A stretch of DNA of 64,000 bases from Linnemannia hyalina (GCA_019671135.1 JAHRHY010000005.1:310001-374000); one strand, 5' to 3'. Positions 21,447 to 34,009 are shown, counted from the first letter of the stretch. Notes: generated by a model from the sequence alone, not told the origin. Numbers and translations: made by a program.

Positions 21447-23636
21447 ATGATTCGGAACACAACAGCGGCAAGGCATGTCATGGCCTCGCACTCTGCTCAT
21501 TCAGCCTCACAGCAACAGACACGACCCGACCAAGTCCTCTTCAGGGCCAGACGTCGTCGCGCCGGAACCCACGCTGCCTTCTCTAATCCTACCACAATCG
21601 CAGTGCGCCGATATAACACTCGCCCTAACATCTCGACAACCCGCGTCCCTCCCTCAGCATCAGCAGCAGAAACACCGCTCTCCCTTTCATCCTCCTCTCG
21701 TGCAGTAGCACCTCCTATCCGATCTGCTACCGCTGCCCCTACCGCACGCTTCTCAACAACACCCTCCTCACACCTCTCCAAGAAACATACCACAAAGCAT
21801 GCAGAAAAGTCCACCGTCATCAAGGCCGGATCTGCAGCTATAGAGGGGGATGTAATCTACCGCAAGGAGGGTGGCAAGATTGTCCCTGTGGCCAAGGATG
21901 TGACGGATCAGGTTGAGGCACCTGTGAGTGGGTTATTTTCGCAGTTTGAGGATTTCAAGAAGCCTTCTTCTGCACCCGAGTAAGTTCTCCTTTCTCTGTT
22001 TGTGAATGGGTTGTTTGATGACTGTAGGAAATCAGGTGGACTAGAGTATAGTAACTAACGCGAGTGAATATGTTTATTCTGCTGCTGTAGGACATTGGCT
22101 CCAAGGTCGACAAACAGCCAGGAAGTCGATCTCAGCACATTGACCGTGGCAGGTATGTGTCCTTCGCTCCTTGCGTAATGTGTTCTTGACGTGTTTATCG
22201 CTGACATGAATGTAAAAGGTAATGCGGATGAACCTATTTGCATCGCCCCACTAATCATATCATCATTTTGTCTGTGGCAATGTAGATGTGTTCCCACCAG
22301 ACAACTTTATTACACAGCTGATCCAGCAAAAGAAACTGAGCGTCACGCTGGACGAGACCAAGGATCTGATCCAAACCATGGTCGATGTCTTGCCCCTGAA
22401 GGAGGACGATCCTAACCGCATCCAGACCGAGAAGGCCTTTGCTGCTGGTAAAATACCCATGCAAATAATGCCATGAAGGGGGATCGACTAAATTGGGCGA
22501 GGGTCTCAAAGGTGATGGGCTACTACTTACATCTTTATTTGTGGTTCATTTGTCGGTAGCATGCAAGAAGAAGGGTCTGGCTGTTCATGAACTGGCATCA
22601 TGGTCTTTGCAATACACTCGAGGTATGGTCATAACTGCAATCTGTCTTTGTCATTTGAATGATTAAATTGTTGAGTATTTACAGGGACAATTTATGTGCT
22701 GAATTGACGTTAGATGGGGCGCCGTTGGCATTGGCATTGTTCAAGATTGCACTCGAACAGGGCGATATCTCCTCCAAATACAGCTACGGCGTCCTTCTTT
22801 ACCGCGGAGCCCGCGGAGTCCCCGCCGACCCCGCAAAAGGACGCGCCATCATCCAGGCGCTCGCCCAACCAGCAGGCGGACCCCGCTACAAGGGCCTACC
22901 CTGGGCAATGTCGACTCTCGCCAGTATTTATGCGCGTGAGGACAAGAACTATGAGGCGGCACGGGATCTATACCTCAAAGCTGCACAGGCCGGGGTCCTT
23001 GAGGCGCGGGTTGCATTGGGCAGGATGTATCTTAACGGCGAATTGCCGCAGGATTTGGGGATGGCGAAAAAGTACTTCCAAGCGGCGATCCAACAATCGG
23101 ATGACTGTGCTGAGGCGCATTTCTTGTTGGGTGCGCTGGAGATGAACCAGTTTACACCCGAGGGCAAGGAGAGGACGCCGAATACCAAGGCCGCGTTTCA
23201 ACATTACCAAAAGGCCGCGTCCAAGGGTTTGGCCGAGGCACAGTATAATGTGGGTCAGGCGTATTTCACGGGATTGGGGGTCCCCAAGAATGATGCGTTG
23301 GCGGTCGAATACTGGAAGATGTCGGGGCAGCAGGGGTTTGGGCTAGCACAGTTGAGTCTGGGTGCGTATTATTTCCAAGATGAGACTCCTCAGGCTCCTT
23401 CGGCGGAAGAGACGGCTTCTGAGGCGGAGGGGAAACTGTCGTCGCCATCAAAAGCGGTGAAGCATGTATGGGACCCGTCAAAGAAGGATCTGATGCAGGC
23501 TCAAAAATGGTTTACCCTGGCGAGTCGGCGTCCGGGTCAGTTGGGTGCGGAGGGTCAGAGGTTGAAGGCGCAGGTGGACGAGACTATTAAGCGGGGCGGT
23601 GGCGCCAAAGGAGGGCGTATGTGTATCATCATGTAG
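21447..23636 (+). CDS. Sel1-repeat protein with CaaX C-terminus
   Basis: Coding join(21447..21979,22091..22152,22286..22447,22560..22622,22714..23636) gives 580 residues; all introns are GT-AG and keep frame. The last acceptor is TTAG at 22712-22713, because the earlier CAG at 22682-22684 breaks the frame. The N-terminal ~110 residues are Arg/Ser/Thr-rich with few acidic residues (QVLFRARRRRAGTH), like a mitochondrial targeting region. From about residue 275 there are roughly six Sel1-like repeats (for example YSYGVLLYRGARGVPADP and YNVGQAYFTGLGVPKNDA), which fold as alpha-alpha hairpins for protein binding. The protein ends in CIIM, a canonical CaaX prenylation box. Yeast Skt5/Chs4, a chitin synthase activator, is also a Sel1 protein with CaaX, but the N-terminus here differs. 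DELE1-like mitochondrial proteins are another Sel1 group. The role is not settled. Confidence 0.85.
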
Positions 23637-24650
23637 AGAAACACTTTGGGTAGAAGGAGAATTGAATAAATGTGATAGGTAGAATTGCGTCTCGACCTGC
23701 CTAACCATCAATGGTGGAATGTCAGAGTGAGGTCTGTGCGCCATGAGAATCCCTTTAGTCTGCCTTGCATGAGGATTGTCTTGCCACTCTTTTTTTGGTT
23801 CACGGAGATGTGAAGAAAGAATTTTCATTGTTTACTGACCGAATGCGACCAGAGAGAAAGAGAGAGAGAGAGAGAGAGCTTGGCGTCGTCATTGGTTACA
23901 TATACATCTCAGCCTCAACCTCACCTCCTTTCTCGCCTACACCTTCTTGCTACCCTATGGGGTGAGTATACAATATATACGACAGGTAATCCAAAAGGTA
24001 AAGCAAACAATCAAGGACAGTACATTAAAATGACACTTGATCAGCAAGGGGTTGGCCGATTTGTTCTTTTTACAACTTTCTGAAAATCAGTCACGTTAGC
24101 ATTCAAAGGGGAAGAAAGAAGAACGTGAATCCTCGGACCCTGTGCCCCTTTATCTTTGTGCTCTGTTCATATGAAAACAAGCGACAGGCGATTGCTGTTG
24201 TTTGCGTATGTATGTATTTTTTTGTGAGGGAGCTATATATAAATGAAACTAGAATGACTATCCTGGACGGTGAGGGGTGCTTTGTGGTGGTCCTGGGCAG
24301 GCGCAGTTGCAGTGGGCTCAATTGCTTTGCTTTTGTGTTTTCCAGAGACGACCAAACTTGGGGGGTGTTTAATTGGTTTGTTGTATGTATCATAAAAATA
24401 GGGTCGATTAAGCGGCGGTTGAGCGTGACCCACGGTGGATAGAAGGTGGTGGTTTAGCGGCCCTTGTTTGCGTTTGCGTTTGCCTTGTCCTGTCTTGTCC
24501 TGTCGAATATCATCACAGGCTGGATGTCGTAGAAGGGTAAGATGGAGAGAAGGTACAAAGGAAGGAACGTAAATGAAGAGGGAGTAGTGAGTAAAATAGT
24601 CCGTCGCATACATATGCTACTGGCCGCAACGAAAAGAAATAGGATTAAAC
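23637..24650. other. convergent 3' intergenic region
   Basis: This is the tail-to-tail interval between the Sel1 gene and the G-alpha gene. It holds a GA repeat (23851-23879) and AT-rich sequence but no supported coding exon. Confidence 0.6.
23665..23670 (+). terminator. polyadenylation signal AATAAA
   Basis: AATAAA lies 29 bases downstream of the Sel1 gene stop codon, at a plausible distance for 3' end formation. Confidence 0.5.
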
Positions 24651-26275
24651 TTACAGGAGGCCGCAGTCGCGGAGATTGTTTTGGATGATAATGTCGCTAA
24701 CGGCTGACATGACAAACTTGATCTGGGTCGTGTCTGTTGCACATGTGAAGTGGGCATAGATCTGCTTCGTTTCTGACAGGCTGAGGTTCACGAACCGGTC
24801 GAGAATGTATTGTGATGCCTCCTCGTAGTCGTCGCCACCTATTAGGAAAAAAAAAACATTCCAGAAAACGCGTAAGTTTGAAATGATCAGTAACAGAGAA
24901 CGCCACCAGCGCGAGATTTTTTTCGCGTCAAAGAAAATTAAGCTATCACCAGCCAATCATAGCTTACCATCGAAATCTGGGAAGAATTTGTTCAACGGCG
25001 AGAGGGGTAGCTTCTCCTTGAAGCGATCAATCTTGTTCAAGAACAAGATAATGGACGTCTTGACGAACCAGCGTGAGTTACAGATCGAGTCAAACAGTGT
25101 GAGGGCTTCGTGCATTCTGTTCACCGTCTCGTCTTCGAGCAACAACTGGTCGTATTCAGAAATCGCCACCAGGAACACCACTGCCGTGACGTTCTCGAAA
25201 CAGTTGATCCACTTGCGGCGCTCGGATCTCTGACCGCCCACGTCGAACATCCGGTATGTAAGCTCGCCAATTCTGAAGGCTGTTTCAGTGATACCCGTCG
25301 TCTTGACTCGAGATCGGAGCACGTCCTGATCCGTTGGAGAGTATGATGGGTTTGCAATCCTGTCGATCGAATCAAAGTAACTAGTTGGAAATAAGAAACG
25401 TCATGTCAGCGTTAGAAGAGGTCATTATCGCCTTTTAGTTAATAGATGAACGTCCAAGTCCAGACCTTTTAAGCAGCCCCTCAAACACACTTACTATTTG
25501 GCAGAGTCGTTCAGTTGGTATTCGCGACTGCGAGAGTAGGCTTGTTGTACGTTAGGGTCGAGCCAGAGGTTTTGAATGGCAACAGCAACCTCGTGTGGCA
25601 TGCTTTCACCCTCGATCTGTGGGGGCAGCCTCATAACCACGACTGCATAGTTGCGGTTGCTACCATGGTACAGTGGCAGCGCCATGTTATCCATCGCCTC
25701 CAGAATCACACGCATACTATTTGTAGGGATACAGGGGTAAGATGAGCAGGGGTGTCAGCGTTAGGTTGGGATGAAAGGGGTACAATGGGTGTTTTGTTTT
25801 TTCTTGTGCTCGCAATTTTTCATCGCGACAATGGGTTCGACTCGATCTTTGTGTTTCAATTGAGTTTGAGCGATTAGGACGGTAATCGTGAGATGGGAGG
25901 AAAGGATAGTAAAATAAAAATAAGCATGACTCCTCTACCTTTGAACAGTGTTGGAGTAGATGATCTCCTTGAATGCCTCACGCTCTTGCTTGGAGTAGCT
26001 TCCCTCGTGGATCAGTTTCATTTGCTTCAAGATGGTCGACTTGCCAGACTCTCCAGCGCCTACATGACAGATTGAAAAGGAGCAAAGAAAAGTTAGGAGT
26101 GATGACTTCAACCCTGAATAGCACAAAAGACTAGAAGGATGAGAACTGGTTTCTTACCGAGCAAGAGCATCTTGACTTCGTTGCGCAATATGGCACGGTC
26201 GCGTTTGAGTTGGGACTCGATACTCTCGTGGGCCTCGTGGGCTTCCCGGTCTTCTGCGCTAAGGCAGCAACCCAT
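24651..26275 (-). CDS. heterotrimeric G protein alpha subunit, Gi class
   Basis: Coding complement(join(24651..24838,24968..25380,25495..25716,25939..26059,26158..26275)) gives 353 residues, the standard length. It is a GTPase that relays signals from 7TM receptors at the plasma membrane. Residues 1-4 are MGCC, giving an N-myristoylation glycine and palmitoylation cysteines. The P-loop GAGESGKST is at 40-48. Switch I has R178 and T181 in RSRVKTTG. Switch II is [12 protein letters not shown] with catalytic Q204. The base-recognition motifs NKID and TCATDTT are intact. The C-terminus NNLRDCGLL carries the Gi-type cysteine at -4 (C350), the site modified by pertussis toxin in animal homologues. 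All key residues are present, so the protein should be active. It belongs to fungal group I G-alphas (Gpa1/GNA-1 like). Gene name is not assigned because paralogues are common in these fungi. Confidence 0.97.
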
Positions 26276-29200
26276 GCTGTGATATTGTGTGTGTTAAGTG
26301 AGGGAGTGGTGGTGGTGACGAATGTGGCCCGTGCTATTTTTTCTCTCTGGAAATGTGAAATGGCCGGGATGTGAAAAGGTGAGAGTGAGGGAGAGAGGAA
26401 CAGATGCTGGAGGGAGGATGAAGATGGAGGAAAGAAATATAAGGAGCTGGTTAGCCATTTGATCGTGAACGGTTAGGGAAAGAGAGCAGGAAAGGAAAAG
26501 GGTGAGGTAGAGTTGACGTTTTGTACATGGATGAATAGGTGTTTCATGATAACAAGGAGATCCCTGTTTCCTGACCCTCCTCCCTTTTGAAGTATAAAAC
26601 TGGTGTGTTCAGTTCACAGAGCTATTGTTCATGACAAGAGAGTGGTGTTCGTCGATATTCGTCTGTCTGTGACAAACAAAGCGCATCCTCCCGGGAGAAG
26701 TATAAAAAGGAGTGGATAAAGTGTGGTGTATGTGCGAGTTTGAAAGGAAGATAGAGGGTTTGTCGTTTTGTCTGTTGTGATTTCGTGTAGTGTGTAGTGT
26801 AAAGGAAGTGTTAAGGAATGACATGGCGATTGATAAATGGAGTTGCCGCCGTGAGGTTGGATGCTACTAATGAGGGTGCAAGTGTCAAAAAAAGCTGTTG
26901 ATTGAAAAGAAGGGTCGAAGAGGAAGATAGGGAAAGAGTAGAGAGGAAAGTAGAGAGAGGATGGGATACAAATAAGAGAATTCGTTGAGCAACATCCGGC
27001 TCGGACAACGCACTCATGAACATGAACACGACACGTCTTAGAAACAAGAGAACTTGCATCGCCTGCGGCAGGAGAACGAGAAGGAAGATATCACGAGTCA
27101 AAGGGAGTAAATGCCTGTCTGGTGGCTAAGGATGAGTATTCCGCAACAACATAGCTGTATCCGCATTTTCCATCCTGGTATGAAGGAAGCGGCTTATTTA
27201 GCTTATGCATCCTGTTATTTGTCAACCTCAATCAAGGACGCATCGAATAAGCCAAACATTACATCGTCGGGTATGAGGGTGTAACAGAGCTCCTTTTTCT
27301 CTCCACCAGTTTTGTTAGTTTGTCCTTCGGCTTGTCAGCATCACTTGCCCCCTTTTTTTATCCAGTCACTCTACAACCGCCACACATGGATCACAAAGCA
27401 AAAAAACAAGCATTGGTATTTCACGGGGGAGGAGAAGAAAGGAGGAAGATAGAGGCAAAACAGAAAACGATATGAAAAGGCCGAGTCATGATATAGGATC
27501 AAAGGGAGTGACTAATGCATATGAGAAAAAGATAGAGAGAGTGACATCTCGCAAAATGGAGTGTGGAGTAACATGGAGAATGCAAAAGAGGTGATGAAAT
27601 GGAAAGAGAGAAGAAAAAAAAAGATACAGGAGGACATTGGGTGGATGTTCATAATGGTATTTTCAGTACTTGGCCCGACAATTCAGCGGGGCATGGGTTG
27701 GAGTATAAAAATGTCGCGTACCTTATTGGTGTTGTCCTTAAACTGTCGAATCGGATTGGATGGGATGGACAAGGTGGCGAGCGAAGTATGTTCTGTTCGT
27801 GAAGAAGAAGGGCGGGAGGAGATCAAAAATGTGGAGGAAGAGAGAGTTAATGGCGATGTAAACGTCGAGGTGACGAGCAAGTTTGTCCGTATTGGACTTG
27901 GAATGGGAAATATATGTTTGTGTGAAGGTTAAGAGTACGAGGAAGGGTCACGAAGGCAGAAGGAGCAAAAGCGAAGAAAGCAAGCAAAAGAAGAGAAACG
28001 TAGCAAACGATGACGAACAAGAACAAGAAGAGAAGAGAAGAGAAGAGAAAAGGAAAACAAGAAAGAAGAACAAGAGTACAGAACATGAGCAAAAGAAGAA
28101 AAAGAGCGGATTAAAAAGGTAGGCGAGAGAGCGAACGAGAGACCCGGGGATGAACATTATTGTGTGCATCGGAGAGCATATGGCAAAGTGAGTTACGTAG
28201 AACAAGGTCAATGCACCTTTTGCTTGGTTTTTGTTTTCTTTCTTTATCGTGCCTTTTGTGATAAGAAACTGGCTCCCAGTTGGAGAAAACAAAGCAAAGC
28301 AAGATGCGATCGGGTTCCTCCCTTTCCCATACACCGCGGTACAACATGTTTCTTTCAAACCCCCCCCCCCCCAGGCATTCAGCTCACTTCTTCATCCGAC
28401 ATGACAAAAGGAAACCCCTTCGCGCCCTCAGCGACGTAAAAATGGTGGAAAAAGCAAAAGTCAGGGTGAAAAAGTTGGAGTTTTTGCCTTGGTTGTTGTT
28501 CTTTCCGTTGGATGATGGATCTGTTTTTTTGTCAGCGTTTGCAAGGCGTTGGCTGTGAATGACCGAACGATTAACTTTAAAGGTTCCACCCGTTTTACAT
28601 GCAAGCAAAGCATTGGTATGCAGTCAATCTCTTCCTCCACCACGCACGCTTGTCTTCAAAGGAGAGAACTCCAGGGGAAGGTTCAAGAATAAAACAAACA
28701 ACGAATGCGAGTAAGGGATGTACAACGATGTGCTGCGATGTGCAAAAGAGAGTAAAGGAGTCCAGATCGTTTCGGTGATTAGACACCCGTTGCCTGCTTG
28801 CCTGCCTCTCAGTCTGTCAATGAAGAAGGGGTTACTGAAAATGACCCATGTGGGCCCCGGTTCCCTTTTGGTTTTTGCATCTCCTGATAGGCCATTCGTC
28901 TATCAATCTATGAATTACCCTTTTCCTGCCCTCCCTCCGCTGAGCCTACTTGGTCTGACTGACAAAAGAAAAGCACTTACTAAGAGGACAAACAGTCCAA
29001 GCTAGCTATTGTCACCCCACATCAAACAGACGCACAAACAAAAAAAAACAAGAAACGCAGAGATTGAGGAGGAGGAAGAGGTGATGTAGGGAGGTGGGGA
29101 TAGTAATGCTGTGCGGTTCGAGGCCCAGTATTTGTGTGAGGTGTTGAGGACGTTTGGACCATAGAATAGGGGGGATGCAAAACAAAAAAGAAAAAAAAAA

Positions 29201-32200
29201 AGAAAGTTCGATTCCTGTCAAGGCCCAGTGTGTATATGTAAGTGTGCAGGAGGCATATATAACATATGTGTCAAAGCCTGTTTTATGTTTCAACTTCATG
29301 AACAACAAAAATAAACATACAAGTGGCATAGGCCAGACTTGAAAGTGACCCCCCCCCCCACCTCTCTCCTCTCTTCGCTGGCTGAGTGACGAAATACCTG
29401 AGTGGGAAGCAAGTGGTGGAGACATAGGAGGAAGAAGGAAAAAGAGAGGCCGCCTCGTCTCGGACGCGGGCAATAGGAAGGACTACCATAGTTATTCCTT
29501 ATAGATAACACAGACACTCAAACCCTTTTTCCACAACGACAGTCGCACACAAAAGAGCCAAAGGCCATCACCCTTTCTCTCGCCCTCTCTGTCTGCATCA
29601 GCAATTCTACTCGCACCTGCTTTTGTTCGTCCTTATTCTGTTGTTTTGGGCGTCCCCTCTTTTGCCTTGTTTTACTCTGGTTTTCTTTTTTTTTCTTCCC
29701 CTGCGTGTCCCTCTCGCTGGCAAGGTCGCCTTAAAACTGGTGCGTGAAAAACAAAATGCCATGGGAGAACACTACTAAGAACGATAAAAACAAGGTACCT
29801 CGACATGTTTGTTGTAACTATTAAGTACCATATGCGTTGTACAGAAAGGAAAACCGCAATGTATCCAATTAATCTCTCCGAACGCACATGTCGATGTGGA
29901 GATGGTGAACGGGTTGTGAAAGTGGACAATGGGAGCGGTGAAATGAGAAAATAATATAGGTATCCAACTAGTTTGTTGGTGCTTGTACGTTGTACAGAGA
30001 GAACAAGTGCTTTTGCTCTCAAGAAATGTTTTTGGTGAATCTCACCCTGCCTGACGGTCCAAAAAAACAGAAGCCGCATGATCAAGAAGGAAATGGACAG
30101 GGAGAGAAAGTCTAGAGCGAAATGAGAGAGTAGAGGGAGTGTAGGTACAGGAAAAAGGAGCAACATGTCTTGCCGCCATTTACCTTGTATTGATGTGTTC
30201 TGGACCGTTGGATTGGTGGATGTATTATGTGCAGGTCATAAGGTATCAGCAAGTGGTCTATGCTTTTTTGTTTCTGCTACAAATGCGCAATGGCGAAAGT
30301 TGCAGAGAGTGAGCCAAGAAAAACAAATGAGAGAGGGTGTCAGAAGGTCGAAGTGTTTGTGAACGGGATGGGAGGCGTAAGAATTTGTCACTCTTATCTG
30401 TTGATGAGCGGTGTTCAATTGATTCAGTAGCAGGGGATGGGATAGCAACGTGCGGAGCAGATGGAGAAATTTGACACGGGGGCAAGGAAAGGTAGAAGGG
30501 GAGGGGGTTGGAAAGGATATGCATGGTGGAGGAGAGTGAAGGAGCAGTGGAATGAGAATGTGTTTGTTGTTTTGTTTGGTCGTGGTATGGAGAGTGGATA
30601 AAGAGAAGGCGAAAGAGGGCTAATGCAAATGGTCGCAGGGCGAGATCGATACAAAGACATGTGTGCTGCCCGATAGCCGATAGGCCTCAACGGTGCGGTA
30701 CTTATGACATCGTCTTCACTCTGGGTCTTTCGTGCCCCTGCTTTGATGTGTCTGGATGCAGTGATGGCAAGGGATAAGTCGATTTTGATGGCTATGGGGT
30801 TGCATACGTTGTGTTTGTCGAATGAATGAATGAGGTCAGGTCGTAAGTCGGTGGTGGGATGTGTTGAATGCGAATGTAAGGAAGGGAGGGTGTCCAGTGA
30901 GATGATGCAGGTAGATGAAAGAAGGAAAGAGTGAGGAGGGTGATGGATGAGGAAAGATGGAAGTAGGAAGAGGGATGAGCGATGAAAGGAGTTAGACGAT
31001 GAAGTGATGAAGGAAAAAGAGAAAGAGAGAGTGGACTAAGTTCGAAGGTGATCAGGCTCGACAAGAAAGTCGAGTAGGAGGAGGTCGAGACAAAGAAAGT
31101 TAGCGATCCAAGACAGGAGAAACGAGGCCAACCAGGTGAGATACGCTTCGGGAACAAAATTCAGGTACCATTAGATAATTAGTACCACCATCGCATCAAG
31201 CAACTGCACTTCATCTCTCTGCACCTACTTGGTGCCATCGTGCACCCTTCAACTTCGCCTTTGCATATGCATATCCTTCACAACCATCCATTCATTCATT
31301 CTTATCTTCTAATCGTCCAGCTTCTTTTTCTCTCTATCCCATCTCACACCTTCCACCAAACAGCCCTTGTCCCATTTACATCTCCAAACCCTCATTTTCT
31401 TGCCATTCATTTCTCATTTTCCTTAGCACTCTTCATATTTTTAACGCAGTTTTCCTTCCTTCGCGAGAGCAATTTCTTCCTCCTTCCAACTCAATGAGCA
31501 AATCGACCCTCTCCATCCATTCTCTAAATCCTCTCATGCATGCCGCAACTATGCCGTTCATTTCTCTCTCCATTTTTTACATGCTCTCTCCCTGTCGCCC
31601 TGTTGGAGGATGACATACAAAAACATGAAAACAAATCATCAGAGACGAATCGATCGGACTCTTGTTTTGTCTAGATCCTTTTTTTTTCCTCCATGACCCC
31701 AATAGACCCACATACAATCATACAAAATGTGTTACGCCCGCATTTTCTTGCCTTTACCTTTGCCTCGTGGTATCAAATCGGGTTGGGTTTTATTCTATGC
31801 CAGATCAAGCAACCATCTTCTTCGTTTTTCTTCAGTTTGGGTTAAGGTCACTTGTTTTTTGGGGGAATGGAGAGAGAACTGGTTAAGAGTTAAACATGGA
31901 GAACAGAAAAGAAGTGGGTGGAGTGTGTTTTTTCTTTATGCTCAGAAGTCGGGAACACAACAAACAAAACAAATGACAAATCCATGGCACCACTCACCAC
32001 CTTTCCTCCTATCCTTCACCCCCACCCCAACTCAACCTAAGCTGAACCTTCTGAAAATGCAAACAGATACAAACAGTAGGCAATTCAATCATCCCATTTA
32101 ACCCTCTTTGCCCCATACACGTTATTAGGCAGGTACAAGGAGAAAGGTACTTTATAGACATCGGCGATGGAAAGGAAAGTGCGCCACATCCCACTCCACC

Positions 32201-32557
32201 TACATTCTCTCTCACTTTTCTTCCTCATACCCCCTCCATAGTTCTCTTGTTGATGTGCATTATGGTTTTTTCCTTTATTTCCATCGGGGATGAATGGTCC
32301 GATGACCAGGGTGCCGATGACTACCGTTGTAGGGGATGTGAGAGCATTTTTTTTGAAAAATTTGTATTCCGCACTCAAGCACTCTTTTGTGTGTGAGCAA
32401 AAAAAACAGAAAAAAAACATAGCCTTCGGTAACACGAACGCCAGGGATGTGATGTTCGGTGTGACAGAAAAACAAGAAACGTGGGAGAGGGAAGGAAGAA
32501 CGAGGCGAGAAAAAAAAATGAAGAAAGAGAGAGAATGGAGAAAAACGAGTTCAAAAA
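26276..32557. other. 6.3-kb gene desert
   Basis: No supported coding exon. From 26300 to about 28100, and again from about 30400 to 31150, the plus strand is purine-rich, so the minus strand is pyrimidine-rich as before start codons elsewhere here. The first block fits the leader and promoter of the G-alpha gene. From about 31200 to 31600 the plus strand turns pyrimidine-rich. TATA-like plus-strand strings occur at about 26591, 26701 and 27710. A C13 run lies at 28360-28372. Untranslated exons or a non-coding RNA are possible but not shown. Confidence 0.45.
28360..28372. repeat. poly-C run, 13 bases
   Basis: Unbroken C13 in non-coding sequence. Confidence 0.9.
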
Positions 32558-33585
32558 TCACATCCCGCGAACGTGGTAAGGCTGCATCACTTCCTCGCCA
32601 CGGACACTGCCTTTCCGTCCTCCATGTCCCGCCATCCCACCGCCAGCCGACGCCAAAGCACCACTAGTCCCGGTCCCAGGCATCGCCGGCGGGAACCTTC
32701 CCCTTGCACTTCCCCCTCCCCCTCCCGCACCAAGTCCCGGAAGCAAGGCGCCAGAAGAAGTAGCCTGACGCGTCTCAAACTTTTCCTCCAACGGCTGTGC
32801 GCCCCATTCAGGGTCCTTAGCCGGCACACCCAGAGTACCCCACCCAACCATCCCCTCATCCCGTCCATCGGACATATCCCCCGGCCCAAGGAGCCACGAA
32901 AACCATCCCATTGAATCCTCCTGCGCCACACCTCCCCGTATCCCACCATTGGATGAAAATGCCGGTCCAGCCAAGAGATTGTACAGGACGCGACGGACAG
33001 TGTACCAGGCCCTCCGGGTGGTCTCCCAGCCAAACAAAGCGACGTTGTAGACGAATGAGCATCCAAAGGCGGAGATGACACAGAGGCAGAGGACGGGTCC
33101 GTAGATGAATATGGATAGACCTGTCACACACGCGACTCCTATCGCGAACCCAAACGTGCACAGGTACTGCACAGCATGTAGAAAATCAATCAAAGACAGA
33201 GGGAGAGGAGAGAGCTCGAGGGTATGAGTAACGATACTAACGCCAAAACAAGCACCTATCGCCGCCTTTTTTTCAATCCACTCGATCTTCGTTCGCTCCT
33301 TTTGCAAAGAGTATACGAGAGAGAACAGAGTTATCTTACAAGGATGACGATGCTCCAGGAGAGGATCCACGTAAGAAAAATGGCCGTGGGGACGCTCGAA
33401 AAGGCGATGAGGAGGATGTTAAACAGGTAGGGGATATCATAGCCGTTACCGCGGCCGCTGTCGTCATAGTCTGACTTGTCTGACTTGTCGGTGCCACTGC
33501 GACCACTACGTCCAGAAGGGTCCAGGTAGGATTCCGATCCCGCCCTCGAGCGTGCGAGTGCATATGGTCCATGTCTGTCCGACAT
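32558..33585 (-). CDS. multi-pass membrane protein, possibly promethin-like
   Basis: Coding complement(join(32558..33166,33340..33585)) gives 284 residues; the phase-0 intron has a GTAAGA donor and a GCAG acceptor. Residues 1-50 are Ser/Asp/Arg-rich and hydrophilic. A hydrophobic block from about 52 to 140 forms three or four closely spaced helices (for example LLIAFSSVPTAIFLTWIL and IYGPVLCLCVISAFGCSF). A Gly/Ala-rich tail of about 130 residues follows. Clustered short hairpin helices with a conserved-looking S-V-P in the first resemble promethin/LDAF1 and yeast LDO/Osw5 proteins, which work with seipin at sites of lipid-droplet formation in the ER. That assignment is from pattern memory only. 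The gene structure is well supported because the intron joins two hydrophobic segments in frame. Confidence 0.75.
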
Positions 33586-34009
33586 CTTTTTGTTTGCTGT
33601 ATGTCTTGTGTGCTGGTGTTTTTGTTAATTGCTGGTTGTTTAAATGTAAGTGTGCTGCGTGTGGTATTTACCACGCTCTGTTCGTAAGAGTAGGAATGGG
33701 TTTTGCGTGTTTGTCCTCTTAGGATGCTGTTGGAAGGCGGTGGAGGGGAGTCAAAGGAAAAGAGAGTGATGCAAGGAGGCATGAAGAAGATAGACAAAAA
33801 GCGAGAGGGGGGGGAGGGTCCCCTGTCATTGTCATCAACCACCCCTTGTGATGATGGCGAGACAACCACACAACTGTGAGAGGTGATATTTGATGACATA
33901 AATAAAAGTGTTGACACGGGTACTTTATTGATAATGATGGGGACATGGTTGATGATGCCAAGCAACCTACCCTCACTTCTACATCTAGTTGGGACGATAC
34001 GAGGGAGGC
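33586..34009. other. intergenic, no supported gene
   Basis: This 424-base gap holds the presumed leader and promoter of the membrane-protein gene on its left and the 3' end of the small minus-strand gene on its right. Nothing else is recognised. Confidence 0.5.

Noticed and set aside
21162..21500. N-terminal extension of the RanBP2-type zinc-finger protein by 113 residues
   Set aside because: It would run through the shared promoter and into the first exon of the divergent gene; the internal ATG gives a better N-terminus.
22681..22713. Acceptor CAG at 22682-22684 for the last Sel1-gene exon
   Set aside because: It puts a stop in frame; the TTAG acceptor ending at 22713 keeps the frame and joins cleanly.
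29195..29225. tRNA B-box-like string GTTCGATTCC
   Set aside because: The upstream 60 bases are an A-rich run and cannot form a tRNA cloverleaf. Other B-box-like hits (about 240, 16505, 56569) fail the same test.
29012..29473. Minus-strand frame of 153 codons
   Set aside because: Low-complexity and hydrophobic because of pyrimidine-rich sequence; no good start context, no homologue recognised.
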